Assembly: GCA_032718475.1 (NCBI GenBank)
Contig: JAUCBJ010008372.1
Location: forward strand, 1 to 64,000
Origin: Nemertoderma westbladi
Taxonomy: Eukaryota > Xenacoelomorpha > Nemertodermatida > Nemertodermatidae
Length of the DNA: 64,000 nucleotides
Direction: 5' to 3'
In this document: positions 9,961-19,854 of the stretch, one piece after another
Position numbering within the stretch: position 1 is the stretch's first letter
Layout of the letters: every line of letters starts with the position of its first letter
Translations under genes and position numbers: made by a program
The notes under the pieces: generated by a model
What the model saw: only the letters and a program-made list of their open reading frames with translations
Told to the model about the DNA's origin: nothing
Database searches by the model: none

Positions 9961-12900
9961 CCACAAATAACGTATCCGATACCGACGAGATGGATCACCA
10001 CACAGACTCGGAAGCCGACGAGGTACCAAACGTCAAGAACATGACCCGTCGGTTAGGGGCTCTTAAAGGCGGAGTAACCCGAGTGTATCAACGGATGGAG
10101 AAACAACTCAAGGGAGTCAAAACCCCCCTCAATGAGGTACAAACTCAGCTTCAAAGTATCCGAAATATCCTACAGCGGTACGAAAGAATGATACAGGCGT
10201 ACCAAGAGCTCGTTCCCCCCACCGATCTGGAAAACTACCCCAAGTTGGAAGAACACGTTGTACATCTAGATGGGTTCCGCAAACAACACCGGAGGACCCT
10301 CAGCCTTGTGAGAGGCTATGAGGAACAGTATTACAAGAGGGCCGAAAGAACAGACGCGGAATCAGTACGATCCTCCAGCATCAGGACAGCAGTACATCGA
10401 AAGAGAACGGGGTCCGTTAGAGATCAGCACTCCAGCGCTAGGAGCGAAATATCCGGCTCAGCGCGCAGTTCTCAAGGGGCGCCGCCACTCCGAGACCAAC
10501 TGCGAGAACGGAAGGCATTAGCCCTCAAAGCTCGGATGGAAGATGAGTATATTCAACTGCAAGCCGAGCAAGATGTATTAGCCGCCGAAACACAAAAGCG
10601 AGAGGCCGAACAAGAGGTCGAACGACGGGTCGAACAACGCAGACAGGAGGTCAGACAGGAGATCGAACAACGTGAACGAGAGGCCAAACGAGAGATCGAA
10701 CAACATGAACGGGAGGCCAAACAAGAGATCGAACAACGTAAATGGGAAGCAGAAATGCGTAAACAACACGCCGAGGCCCAAGCGATTCTCACTCACAAAA
10801 AGAATGCAGATATTGCGAAACTGGCGGAATACGAGGCCGCACTTATAGAACGAGATATTCAACTCTACGAGGACTGGGAAAGGGATATAGATCAGGAATA
10901 TGAACCAATTCCGATACCGGAGTTAGAAAAGTCATTTACACCAACAGCGACGAAACCTCCGAAACTCGAGATCCCGCCTACCAAACAGTCTACGCTATCG
11001 GCACAAGCTCCGGTGTTTCATCCCCCACCGGCTACGCTAAAGAATGAGGAACCCTATTTCCCATCCAACACCACGACAGCGAGTGTACCCAAGTACGAGC
11101 CTGAAAAGGACTCGGAACGGGACGCCACTCCCCGATCAAACAACCCATTTACATCAACACCACAAACTCGCAGCCGCGTCATTATTAAAACTCCACCTAC
11201 TATTGATCCATCAAGTATGGGAGTGAGTGCCAATAACTATAACCCTCCGAGTCACTCTAGTTCAGACGACGTCAGCATCATCCGGGCGTTGGAGAACCGC
11301 CTTGCCATGCCAAAGATGGAGATTCGCACCTTCGAAGGAGATCCCGTCGATTACCTCAGATTCAAGAAACGGTTCTTTGCGCAGATCGGATCAACGGACA
11401 TAGCCGACGCACAGAAATTGGTATATTTATCGCAATACCTGGGTGACAAGCCACGCAGAATTGTTGCATGTTTTGAGGGAGGTTCTCATGAGGCATACTA
11501 TGACGCATGGAAAACTCTAGATAAAAGATACGGAAATACCGGAACTATAATTAATAAAACTCTAGAGAAACTGATACAAGACGCGGGATCACTAGGGGAC
11601 CCACAGAACCTCCAGGAATTCTCAGATTCCATGAAGGATGCCTACTACACTCTGAAACCCTTAAATAAGGAGGACCAGGTGAACAACATTCTAAACCTCC
11701 GACAGATCGCCCGGAAGTTCCCCGGATGGCTGCAAAGTAAGTGGGCCTATAAATGCGTAGATCTCCGGCGCAGACATCCAGATCAAGATCCCAGCTTCCT
11801 CGAAATGTCGGCATTCCTGGACGATATCTCCGAAGCCATGAATGACTCGATGTTCTCGAAACAAAGTCTCGCCAAGTTGGACGCAATGGAGAGCAATTAC
11901 CAGAGCAGGGCACCCACTCCAAACCCAAGATTCCGCCCTACTCCTGTGAGTGCGATGGCCATCAGTATGGCTGAGGACTCGGATGACGAGGATTACGAGG
12001 AACCGACCTCAGCAGAAGAATGGGCATGCTACCTAGCGAATTGGGCACCCGAAAGGGAAGGCACCACAGCCTCCCCTATATGTCTCTTCTGTGGGGAGAA
12101 ACACAAAGTGGAATTCTGCAGAAAGTTTCAGTTCGCCGAACTCGTCCCACGCTTCGAGGCGATAATGAAACACCGAGGATGCTTCCGGTGTCTTGGAACA
12201 GGTCACTATGTTCGGGAGTGCGACCAAAGATCATGCTGTACTGTCTGTAACGACCAACGCCATCACACGCTCCTCCACATCCCCGCGAACTTCGATTTTA
12301 CTACCCTCCCCTTTCGGATCGAAGCCAGGCGAAGAGGAGAAACAAACCACATCTTCAAAGGAACCCGGACAACCCAACGGAGAGAAACCAACCCGTTTAA
12401 GATCTCCACCAATACACCACAAGTAACCAATATTTCGGCCACGATTAATCTTATAAATCGCCGCTACATGGTTTTCGCAAAGGTAATCCCAGTGAGGATC
12501 CAAGGAGTCGGCAAATCTTTGACGACACTCGCGTTCCTCGATAACGGGTCTGACGGAACCATCATCGACCGGGATTTCCTCGAGCAACTCGGCCTAGAAT
12601 ATGAACCTTGTAAACGGCCCATACAAACCATCACCGATAACAGAGAGGTAGAGTCCGGGGAGGTGCAACTCCAGATGGAAGGAGTGATGAAGGGCTACGA
12701 AACGGCTAAGTTAACCATAAAGAACGCCTTGGTACACACAGACCTCCGGGTGCGGTTCCGACAATCAGCCGAGTACGCCCCCCTCATACAATTGGACCGG
12801 GACGATGTAGACCTGAGGTGTCCGCAGTTGGACGTAAACCGTATCACCCTACTGATCGGACTTGATACACCGGAACTACACATCCCCACAGGAGATATCG

Positions 12901-13817
12901 CCCGATCTATAAACCAGGATGACGGATTTTATGCTGAACGAACAATAATGGGATGGACACTCTGCGGCATTAAGGAGGAAACTACGGACACCTATACCTA
13001 CCTTCCTAAATGTCAGATTAAAGAGAATGTAACCTCTGTGGGTTATTGCTCAGTTTCGGATCTTGACGAGGATTTGTTTCTGGAAACAGAGAAAACCCAA
13101 CGAGAGATGACGAAATATTTTAATTTGGAGACCCAGGAGTTCGCGGAAAAGGACGAAAACCCATCCGAAGAGGACCAATATTGTATGGACGTTCTCGACC
13201 AGGCCACGTTTAAAGACGGACATTGGCGCGTACCCATGCTTTGGTGGATAATAAGGTTATTGATGATAATAATGATGTTGATAACATTGACACCATTAAT
13301 TGGAGAGCACGGACTAATCTGCCGTAATACCCGGATGGCGAACGCCTCAGTTGAGTCCCTCACTCCTAACCACTTACTGGGGAGACCCAAAACCCACCTC
13401 CTCCCGGAAACCATGTTCCCGGATCCCAACGAGATCGCGAAACATACAAACTGGAAAAAGGCCCAAGCGTTGGCAGCGCATTGGTGGAGGATTTGGGCCC
13501 AGGAATATCTCATAACCCTCCGGACCAGGAGGAAATGGAACAACACCCACCGGAACGTCGCAGTTGGCGACATGGTACTAGTTAGAGAAGATCTCAAAGA
13601 CCGCGTTCACTGGCCTGTGGCGCGGGTCGTGACCATACACCCAAGCAAAGACGGACTTGCGAGGACTGTGACGATACGAACGAAAGCGGGCCACTACCAA
13701 CGCCCCATCCAGAAGCTGTGCCTTCTTGAAGGCAATGACAGTGGTGATTCTACAAGAGGTGATAAGTTCCCTACGGATCCTACTGCAGACATTGGTGACA
13801 ATTACAAATGCGTTTAA
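9957..13817 (+). CDS. BEL/Pao Gag-protease polyprotein fused in frame to the DUF5641 tail; RT, RNase H and integrase core deleted
   Basis: 1286 codons. Residues 25-130 look helical. Residues about 185-305 are a charged coiled coil with repeated E-Q-R-x-R-E-A-K units. Residues about 450-590 match the DUF1759 Gag region of BEL/Pao elements (EIRTFEGDPVDYLRFKKRF). Zinc knuckles follow at C709 (CLFCGEKHKVEFC) and C742 (CFRCLGTGHYVREC), plus a third Cys/His cluster. An A17-type aspartic protease region has LDNGSDGTIID with the catalytic Asp at 862; DNG replaces the usual DSG or DTG. The pre-RT segment ends at DGHWRVPML (about residue 1092). After roughly 30 residues of low-complexity filler the frame resumes at LTPNHLLGRP and continues through the DUF5641 tail that normally follows integrase. 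Several hundred codons are therefore missing without loss of frame. Confidence 0.85.
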   Translation: MTTNNVSDTDEMDHHTDSEADEVPNVKNMTRRLGALKGGVTRVYQRMEKQLKGVKTPLNEVQTQLQSIRNILQRYERMIQAYQELVPPTDLENYPKLEEHVVHLDGFRKQHRRTLSLVRGYEEQYYKRAERTDAESVRSSSIRTAVHRKRTGSVRDQHSSARSEISGSARSSQGAPPLRDQLRERKALALKARMEDEYIQLQAEQDVLAAETQKREAEQEVERRVEQRRQEVRQEIEQREREAKREIEQHEREAKQEIEQRKWEAEMRKQHAEAQAILTHKKNADIAKLAEYEAALIERDIQLYEDWERDIDQEYEPIPIPELEKSFTPTATKPPKLEIPPTKQSTLSAQAPVFHPPPATLKNEEPYFPSNTTTASVPKYEPEKDSERDATPRSNNPFTSTPQTRSRVIIKTPPTIDPSSMGVSANNYNPPSHSSSDDVSIIRALENRLAMPKMEIRTFEGDPVDYLRFKKRFFAQIGSTDIADAQKLVYLSQYLGDKPRRIVACFEGGSHEAYYDAWKTLDKRYGNTGTIINKTLEKLIQDAGSLGDPQNLQEFSDSMKDAYYTLKPLNKEDQVNNILNLRQIARKFPGWLQSKWAYKCVDLRRRHPDQDPSFLEMSAFLDDISEAMNDSMFSKQSLAKLDAMESNYQSRAPTPNPRFRPTPVSAMAISMAEDSDDEDYEEPTSAEEWACYLANWAPEREGTTASPICLFCGEKHKVEFCRKFQFAELVPRFEAIMKHRGCFRCLGTGHYVRECDQRSCCTVCNDQRHHTLLHIPANFDFTTLPFRIEARRRGETNHIFKGTRTTQRRETNPFKISTNTPQVTNISATINLINRRYMVFAKVIPVRIQGVGKSLTTLAFLDNGSDGTIIDRDFLEQLGLEYEPCKRPIQTITDNREVESGEVQLQMEGVMKGYETAKLTIKNALVHTDLRVRFRQSAEYAPLIQLDRDDVDLRCPQLDVNRITLLIGLDTPELHIPTGDIARSINQDDGFYAERTIMGWTLCGIKEETTDTYTYLPKCQIKENVTSVGYCSVSDLDEDLFLETEKTQREMTKYFNLETQEFAEKDENPSEEDQYCMDVLDQATFKDGHWRVPMLWWIIRLLMIIMMLITLTPLIGEHGLICRNTRMANASVESLTPNHLLGRPKTHLLPETMFPDPNEIAKHTNWKKAQALAAHWWRIWAQEYLITLRTRRKWNNTHRNVAVGDMVLVREDLKDRVHWPVARVVTIHPSKDGLARTVTIRTKAGHYQRPIQKLCLLEGNDSGDSTRGDKFPTDPTADIGDNYKCV
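11094..11119 (+). repeat. Copy of the LTR 26-nt motif inside gag
   Basis: TACGAGCCTGAAAAGGACTC followed by GGAACG, identical to the motif at 8193 and 8497 in the 5' LTR. Here it is read as YEPEKDSER, in the linker before DUF1759. Confidence 0.9.
13242..13325 (+). other. Deletion junction filled with simple sequence
   Basis: Between the last RT-proximal codons and the resumed integrase tail is a stretch rich in GATAAT, GATGTT and GATAAC words. It has no counterpart in the expected protein. It looks like filler DNA, or a template-switch product, that happens to keep the frame open. Confidence 0.6.
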
Positions 13818-14427
13818 ACCCTTCTCATCATGTTGACAAACTCTTATTAAACTGTGATTTATCGACAATGAGTTATGGACCCCCCTTAAACCAACTGTAA
13901 CCACGCAATGGTATTTGTGTTTCCTCGTGTGTTATGTGGAGTCCAGCATCACCCTGCAGATGTTTCGACTGACGCAGGGTCGTTTATGCATTGTTTACCC
14001 TGATTTTGGTCACCGCGTTCACTGGCCTGTGGCGCGGGTCGTGACCATACACCCAAGCAAAGACGGACTTGCGAGGACTGTGACGATACGAACGAAATCG
14101 GGCCACTACCAACGCCCCATCTAGAAGCTGTGCCTTCTTGAAGGCAATGACAGTGGTGATTCTACAAGAGGTGATAAGTTCCCTACTACGGATCCTGCTG
14201 CAGACATTGGTGACAATTACAAATGCGTGTAACCCTTCTCATCATGTTGACAAACTCTTTTAAAACTGTGATTTATCGACAACGAGTTATGGACCCCCCT
14301 TAAACCAACTGTAACCACGCAATGGTATTTGTGTTTCCTCGTGTGTTATGTGGAGTCCAGCATCACCCTGCAGATGTTTCGGCTGACGCAGGGTCGTTTA
14401 TGTATTGTTTACCCTGATTTTGGTCAT
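13601..14427 (+). repeat. 412-414-bp tandem duplication of the 3' end of the gag-pol frame
   Basis: The sequence from 13601 (CCGCGTTCACTGGCCTGTGG) recurs from 14013. The two copies differ by a few substitutions and a 3-bp insertion (CTACTACGG against CTACGG). The second copy carries the last part of the DUF5641 coding sequence, here ending at a TAG inside the duplicated segment, plus the downstream untranslated sequence. It follows that 13818-14427 is non-coding. Confidence 0.9.
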
Positions 14428-14528
14428 CAGGACCTACGATATTGGATTATTGGAAATGGAAAAGATTTGAAGTGGAATTCATTGTATTCATTGCAGTATG
14501 TTATGTTGTCCGTTGCGTGCGCAGTTCG

Positions 14529-14925
14529 GGGCGTAGGCGGTGTAACGAGTCCAGCTGTAGATCCCGGATTGCCGCGCAACACCCCCTCTATCCCGTTATT
14601 CTGGTGGGTCCATGGTGCATCCACATGACTTCGACGATAGAGGGTTTTATGTTTCTCAGTCGCGTTATTCTGGTGGGACCGTTGTGTGGATTTTAGGGCG
14701 TAGGCGGTGTAACGAGTCCAGCTGTAGATCCCAGAATGTTGCGTAACCCCATCCCACATGACTTCGTCGACTGAGCTTTATGTTGTTGGGAGTGTTATTC
14801 TGGTGGGTCCCTGGTGCATTCCACGTGACTTCACTCCCAGCGTCTTCATTGTCCGTTACGTGCGCAGTTTGGGGCGTAGGCGGTGTAACGAGTCCAGCTG
14901 TAGATCCCAGATTGCCGCGTAACAC
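14529..14925 (+). repeat. Three-copy repeat between the two coding regions
   Basis: GGGCGTAGGCGGTGTAACGA followed by GTCCAGCTGTAGATCCC occurs at 14529, 14696 and 14872, spaced 167 and 176 bp. It alternates with GTTATTCTGGTGGG segments (about 14595, 14664, 14793). No coding frame survives across it. It may be a structured RNA region or decayed local duplication. Confidence 0.85.
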
Positions 14926-15477
14926 CCCTTCCACGACAAAGATTAGCCAAAGAAAATGATTGAATATAGTTGGAAACGATGAAAAGGATCAGACAACTCT
15001 ACTATAAACCTGAATGATGACGCGTATGCTGATGAAAATGAAATGATGCGCACCCTGGTGCTGCGCTTATAACCAATGATGATAGCCGGGGGGCTATAAA
15101 CCCAATGATGATGTGGAAATAAATAAATGTGAAATAAATGGTGGAACTAAATGTTGAAATATATGTGGAAATAAATGAAATGAGATGAAATAATAATGAA
15201 ATGAAAAAAGACAAAAAAAAGGCATAAAAAAGGTCAAAGAAAAGAATTGGAAAAAAGAAAGGACAAAAAAGTCATAAAAAACTGGTTGGATATTATGTAT
15301 AGCTATAGTAACTGTAAATGCTGAATGTATTAGCAATAAGATGATAGATGTCTATATAGCAATATTATTTAATAAACTGAATTGAATAAAAACTGAATTA
15401 TTCTGCTATCGCTATAGATTCAGACTTTCTGGACTTACAATTAACTGAACTAATTTGTAACGGATATAATCGTAAAT
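14926..15477 (+). other. Non-coding leader of the downstream gene
   Basis: No recognisable gene. From about 15110 to 15280 the strand is purine-rich (AAATGAAAT, AAAAAAGG words), which produces fortuitous Phe/Ser-rich minus-strand frames. If the downstream gene is expressed separately, its promoter or splice acceptor must lie here; none could be assigned. Confidence 0.5.
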
Positions 15478-16806
15478 ATGGACCCAAATCGCCAAATTAT
15501 CGGCGAATTACGTAACACGATAGATCTACTGGAATATTCGCAACCCGGATCCCCTGACTTCGATACAAATTGGAGCACCCTGCTAAATGAGAACGTGCGA
15601 GTCATTAAATTCACCGGGCGAGAGGGACCGGATTCTAAGAATCTACGAGCCCTCCGGTTAGCTGATGCTAGTACGAGACTGAAAAGAACTCGGAACGCAA
15701 AGGCAACCGGAGGGGACGATTCGTCGTTTTGGGAAACGTTCCAGCAGAGCGTCTACAGATCCCGATGTTTGATCTACGACAACGAGGGAAACGCGACGCC
15801 CACCTCGAAAGCGATTACGTTGGCGAGATGTCAAAGTTTCGTCGACGACAAGAGTACGTACCTCGCCCACTGGGGAAACCTGTCGGAGTGTACGGCGACG
15901 CTTCGAGAGGAACGCGTATCGATTATCCAAAACCGCGACGACTACCAGGAAAAGTACGGGGCGAAAGAATACGGTCGATCCTTAGTCGTCGTCCTCGGAA
16001 CCCTGGACGGTTTGGTACTGGTGTGCCGAATATTCCCGACACCCAGACAGGAAGTGCAGGCAGCCGGAGCGATCTGGTTGCTGCCTCCGGAAATCCAAAA
16101 GATCCTCTTCGACTTTGACGTCATTAAAATCGGGTCGGATATCAAGGCGGACGTCCGGAACGACTACGCGAACGCTCCTACAGGATGAAACCGACGAGAC
16201 GACCTCAACGCCCTTGGCCATTGCATCGACACTCAAACGTTACTAGCCTGGTTACGATTCGCCGAGTTCATGCGAGGATTCCAAGAGGTGAGACCGACGA
16301 AATCCGGGATCGGCTACCTCGCTGTGCTAAACGGCGGTATCGACTTCAAACCCCAGAAATTCCGGGACTATAATAAAATATACAGTGGATACCCGGGATT
16401 GGAAATAAAGAGCGAGCGAGAGGGTCGATGGAAGGACGTTGATCGGAAGTGGACGATACACCAAAGATGGGAGAATCCCGATCGACGGAACTACGTTTAC
16501 GTCGTTATGGAATGCTACACCGTCGCTAAGTTTATCTGTAAAACTCTCGATAACCTTATTACGGCGGTCCCCCTTTCCTTCGTCGACTACGACTGGAACG
16601 AGGTTATAAACCACGCGTTTAAAGCGGTCGAGAACATTACACCGGGAGAATCGAAAACACCCGCCGTTATCGATTCCTGGGACGAGAGCGGACCTTACGA
16701 CATCCCTACGATTACCGAACTTCTCGGTGCGGAGGAGCCTCTGATCTCTTCGGAAGGGGAAGAGATATGGCTAAACGAGGGTGTTCTACTCTCCACCCCG
16801 AAGTGA
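15478..16806 (+). pseudogene. Accessory gene in env position, first part: 3'-5' exonuclease-like region, interrupted by TGA
   Basis: Starts MDPNRQIIGELRN. One frame runs to a TGA at 16186-16188 and continues open past it to another TGA at 16804-16806. Residues about 165-230 (GRSLVVVLGTLDGLVLVCRI, then KIGSDIKADVR) resemble the central strands and exo II region of DEDD 3'-5' exonucleases of the RNase D/WRN type. After the stop, HCIDTQTLLAW and, near 16490-16530, RNYVYVVMECYTVAKFI fit the later helix and exo III positions. The first Asp-x-Glu motif is not visible and exo III lacks the standard Asp, so activity is doubtful. It lies 3' of gag-pol and 5' of the 3' LTR. An alternative is an unrelated alpha/beta fold. 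I do not recognise a described family. Confidence 0.5.
15672..15697 (+). repeat. Copy of the LTR 26-nt motif inside the accessory gene
   Basis: TACGAGACTGAAAAGAACTC followed by GGAACG. It is the A/A subtype also seen at 18893 (and, with one change, 18588) in the 3' LTR. Here it is read as TRLKRTRN, a different frame from the gag copy. Confidence 0.9.
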
Positions 16807-16866
16807 CAACTAGAGCCGGAGGCCGCGTATGGACCGGCCGCCAAACGGGTTGCCTCGACCGAATCG

Positions 16867-18078
16867 ATGAAGAGAGCAGGCGTTTACACTCCACGCGGCT
16901 CCGGTAGCCCCGCGAGGGAGGTGGCTACTACAGCTGCATTGAGCGACTTCGGCGACATATGCCAACGGTTATCCCCGTATCCTTTCCCGGGTGGCGAAGA
17001 TTGGTCGTCGGAGATTCCGAGTACCAGCCACCAACGGACCCGCGCAGCGATACTGATCGAGGAGGGCCCCAGCGACGCGCCGACCCCCGACGATCTCCTC
17101 GGTATCCCTCCGTCGAAAACCCCGGCACCTCTTCGCCGACCAGTGGTGGCTACTACACCCGCCGTTCCTCAGGACCCTATGCGACTAACCCGTTGGTACG
17201 CCGAGCAAACTGAATGGATCCACCGCCAGAAACGGTCATCCGAGTTGAGACCAGCGGGACACAAAGAAGGTTATCGGAGCGAGAACCTATTACGCAAAAG
17301 CCTAGCATTCCGCGGGCTACCGACCACCGAGAATATTCCGAAGAGCGACCGACGACTCGAATACTACGTCGGCGTCCCGATTCCGATATTCCCCGGTCGA
17401 GAGATGCAGTTGGAGGTATGCGGCGACTGCGGCTCGGAGCAGTGCCCACGCGGCAGAAGGAATCGGGTTACCGATTCTTGCCTCCAGCTCCTCGGGATAC
17501 TCTATTGCCCATACTGCGCGACATCGGGCCACGACGTTTCCGTCTGCCCGATCCTTTATAACCTCTGCACCACGTGCGGTTTCCGTGGACATTCCTCTAG
17601 CCCCCGCTGCTATATCAAATGTCCAACCAAAGACGTTACCGCTATGGGCAATATGGTCATGTTTGAAACATACGCAAACAGCCATTTAAAGACCAAGGTT
17701 CGGAGAAACGCTCGGAATATCGCGCAGGAGATGGCGTGCGGATATTTCTCCTTCCTGGAACGCCTCCACACGTCGGCCACGCTACCTTTCCATTACGTGG
17801 ATCTACTACTGAGCGCCGGATTATTCGGTCCATTTGAAGTCATTAGACAATTATACTCGTATAAAGAGGAGTTCGGTGATGGAGAATGGTTCCTAGAGGC
17901 ACGCAAATCTGAGTTGGAAAGACGAACCGACATGATCCCGATGCCTTCGAAAGGAAGAGCCGCCAGGAGACAAGCCGAAGCGTTACTCACGATGGACGTT
18001 GATGCTCCTCTACCAGCCATAGCGATCGATGAGAGTCGACGGGCGAAGAGACGAAAGGCGTATCAGAGAAAGAAATAG
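16867..18078 (+). CDS. Accessory gene, second part: zinc-knuckle protein with basic C terminus
   Basis: 403 codons from the first ATG. The frame is the same as that of the exonuclease-like part and is open from the TGA at 16804, so it was probably one protein. After a Pro/Ser-rich N terminus comes a Cys-rich block: CGDCGSEQC (about 17421), YCPYCATSGHDVSVC (C-x2-C-x5-H-x4-C) and CTTCGFRGHSSSPRC (C-x2-C-x4-H-x5-C). This is followed by a helical region and the basic tail RRAKRRKAYQRKK, which could act as a nuclear signal. Zinc knuckles of this kind normally bind single-stranded nucleic acid. There is no signal peptide or membrane segment, so it is not an envelope protein. Confidence 0.6.
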   Translation: MKRAGVYTPRGSGSPAREVATTAALSDFGDICQRLSPYPFPGGEDWSSEIPSTSHQRTRAAILIEEGPSDAPTPDDLLGIPPSKTPAPLRRPVVATTPAVPQDPMRLTRWYAEQTEWIHRQKRSSELRPAGHKEGYRSENLLRKSLAFRGLPTTENIPKSDRRLEYYVGVPIPIFPGREMQLEVCGDCGSEQCPRGRRNRVTDSCLQLLGILYCPYCATSGHDVSVCPILYNLCTTCGFRGHSSSPRCYIKCPTKDVTAMGNMVMFETYANSHLKTKVRRNARNIAQEMACGYFSFLERLHTSATLPFHYVDLLLSAGLFGPFEVIRQLYSYKEEFGDGEWFLEARKSELERRTDMIPMPSKGRAARRQAEALLTMDVDAPLPAIAIDESRRAKRRKAYQRKK

Positions 18079-18233
18079 TGGATCGGGATATTCCAGGAAC
18101 ATTTATCGAACATTTATTTTTTATACAAACTCTAGGCCAAATTAATTAAAAACTATGCAATATTAAATTTGGGTTTTTTATTGGGAATGACCTACGCAAA
18201 CTCAATCGACCGACAGACTTCACGAAGGTCATT

Positions 18234-18240
18234 GGGGGGG
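18234..18240 (+). other. Candidate polypurine tract
   Basis: Seven G residues, two bases before the 3' LTR: the expected position for the plus-strand primer of an LTR element. Confidence 0.6.
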
Positions 18241-18242
18241 AC

Positions 18243-19854
18243 TGTTCGCGGTATTTCAACTTTCCATAACGCGAGTTGAATATTTTTGTATTTTATTTAA
18301 AATTGATTATTCCGATATTACTACTGGGTGCGGGACCATGGGTTTTGGGCACATTCAATAAACTGGGGGCGATTTATGGGCGAACTTTGGGGCAACTTAC
18401 AGGGTACGGGAATAATTTCATAGTTATAAGGGCCAGGGGGGGATGGAAAATGCAAGCAGTATTCAGGTTAGCCTGAGTACTATTAGGCCCTGGCCAACTT
18501 CCTGCTGCCTGTAGGGGTGGATTTGGTAATGCGCCAGGCCTAAAGGACAAGGACTGCCCTTAGCGGTCCCTGGCCAACAGCAGCCATTACGAGACTGAAA
18601 AGAACTCGGACCGCTGACTGCTTGTGTCAGGGATTTGCGACGGGCACCGTAGTAGCTTAGTAGCCAAGCCGTTCTGGTTCTCGATGATCGTTCCCTTCAG
18701 GGTTCGTGAGGGGTGGAGCGGACACGCGAACGGGTGGCCAACTAACGACTGCCCCCTGACCTAAGCCGTACTGGTTCTCGATGACCGATCCCTTCGGGGT
18801 TCGTGAGGGGTGGGACGGACATGCGAAAGGGCTGGCCACAGGACGGGTTTGACGAGAACTGCCCTTAGCGGTCTCTGGTCAACGGCAGCTACTACGAGAC
18901 TGAAAAGAACTCGGAACGCTGACTGCTTGTACTGGGATTTGTGACGGGAACCGACGACAGACCCCTTAGCCAAGCCGTACTGGTTCTCAATGATCGTTCC
19001 CTTCGGGGTTCGTGAGGGGTGGAACGGACACGCGATGGGGTCGAAAGACAAAGGACTAGACTCGACTAGACTCTACTGGCCTACCGACTGTTCGGAGCAG
19101 TTTCTCGGCTGCCGAAGCGACTACGAGCCTGAAACGGACTCGGAAAGCCTAGGTGGTTGGGTTTCTGTGATGAACCGACGGACCCCTAGCCAAGCCGTTC
19201 TGGTTCTCGATGATCGAACCCTTCGGGGTTCGTGAGGGGTGGAACGGACACGCGAACGGGTCCACCGACACGACAGACTCCTAGCCAAGCCGTACTGGTT
19301 CTCGATGACCGAACCCTTCGGGGTTCGAGAGGGGTGGTACGGATACGCGACAGAGTCTACCGACTGGACCGACCCTTAGCCAAGCCGTGCTGGTTCTCGA
19401 TGATCGTTCCCTTCGGGGTTCGTGAGGGGTGGAACGGACACGCGACAGGGTCGACCGACACCGACACTACGGCACTAAGACTGGGACCGAGGGAAAATCT
19501 GGGGAACATTAGGTAGGCTAAAATTCTGAGCGAACAGTGGGTAATTAAATAATATACCGTAGGGATTTATATTATCGTGTATAATTATTGTGAATATTTG
19601 GTGTATATTGATTTGGGGAAGCCCAAAATTATTCTTAATCAAGTTTCAATGATGTTGAACGGGTTTCAACTATAGGAAGTTACATTAAAGAGTATATCCA
19701 ACTAATGCAGCTTTTTATCAACCGCAAACTTGCATCTCAGAAAATATTCCCTCCCCACAATCAATATCCGGTGACTGGCCGGGGCTCGGTGGTCTGTTAA
19801 GTCACGTCTCCAGCATCGGCGTTTTTCCCCCCTGGTGTAGGGATAACGGCAACA
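18243..19854 (+). repeat. 3' LTR (1612 bp)
   Basis: Same order of modules as the 5' LTR. Copies of the 26-nt motif are at 18588, 18893 and 19122. The first two carry GAGACTGAAAAGAACTC where the 5' LTR has GAGCCTGAAAAGGACTC; the third resembles the 5' type with a further change. Confidence 0.9.

Larger units (their letters stand above)
7850..19854 (+). mobile_element. BEL/Pao-type LTR retrotransposon, 12.0 kb, composite and non-autonomous
   Basis: Two direct repeats (7850-9434 and 18243-19854) start with TGTTCGCGG and end with ACGGCAACA. Between them lie a leader with hairpins, a small frame, a Gag-protease frame with BEL/Pao features, a middle region with local duplications, and a second 2.6-kb coding region. 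A seven-G tract (18234-18240) just before the 3' LTR can serve as polypurine tract. No convincing tRNA primer site was found after the 5' LTR. Reverse transcriptase, RNase H and the integrase core are missing, so this copy depends on enzymes from elsewhere. The 5-bp flanks differ (CATAG and AGTAT), so there is no target-site duplication. The element is clearly richer in G+C than its surroundings. Confidence 0.85.

Noticed and set aside
15478-18078. Envelope glycoprotein, expected from position in the element
   Set aside because: No signal peptide, transmembrane segment or cleavage motif. The Cys pattern is zinc-knuckle-like.
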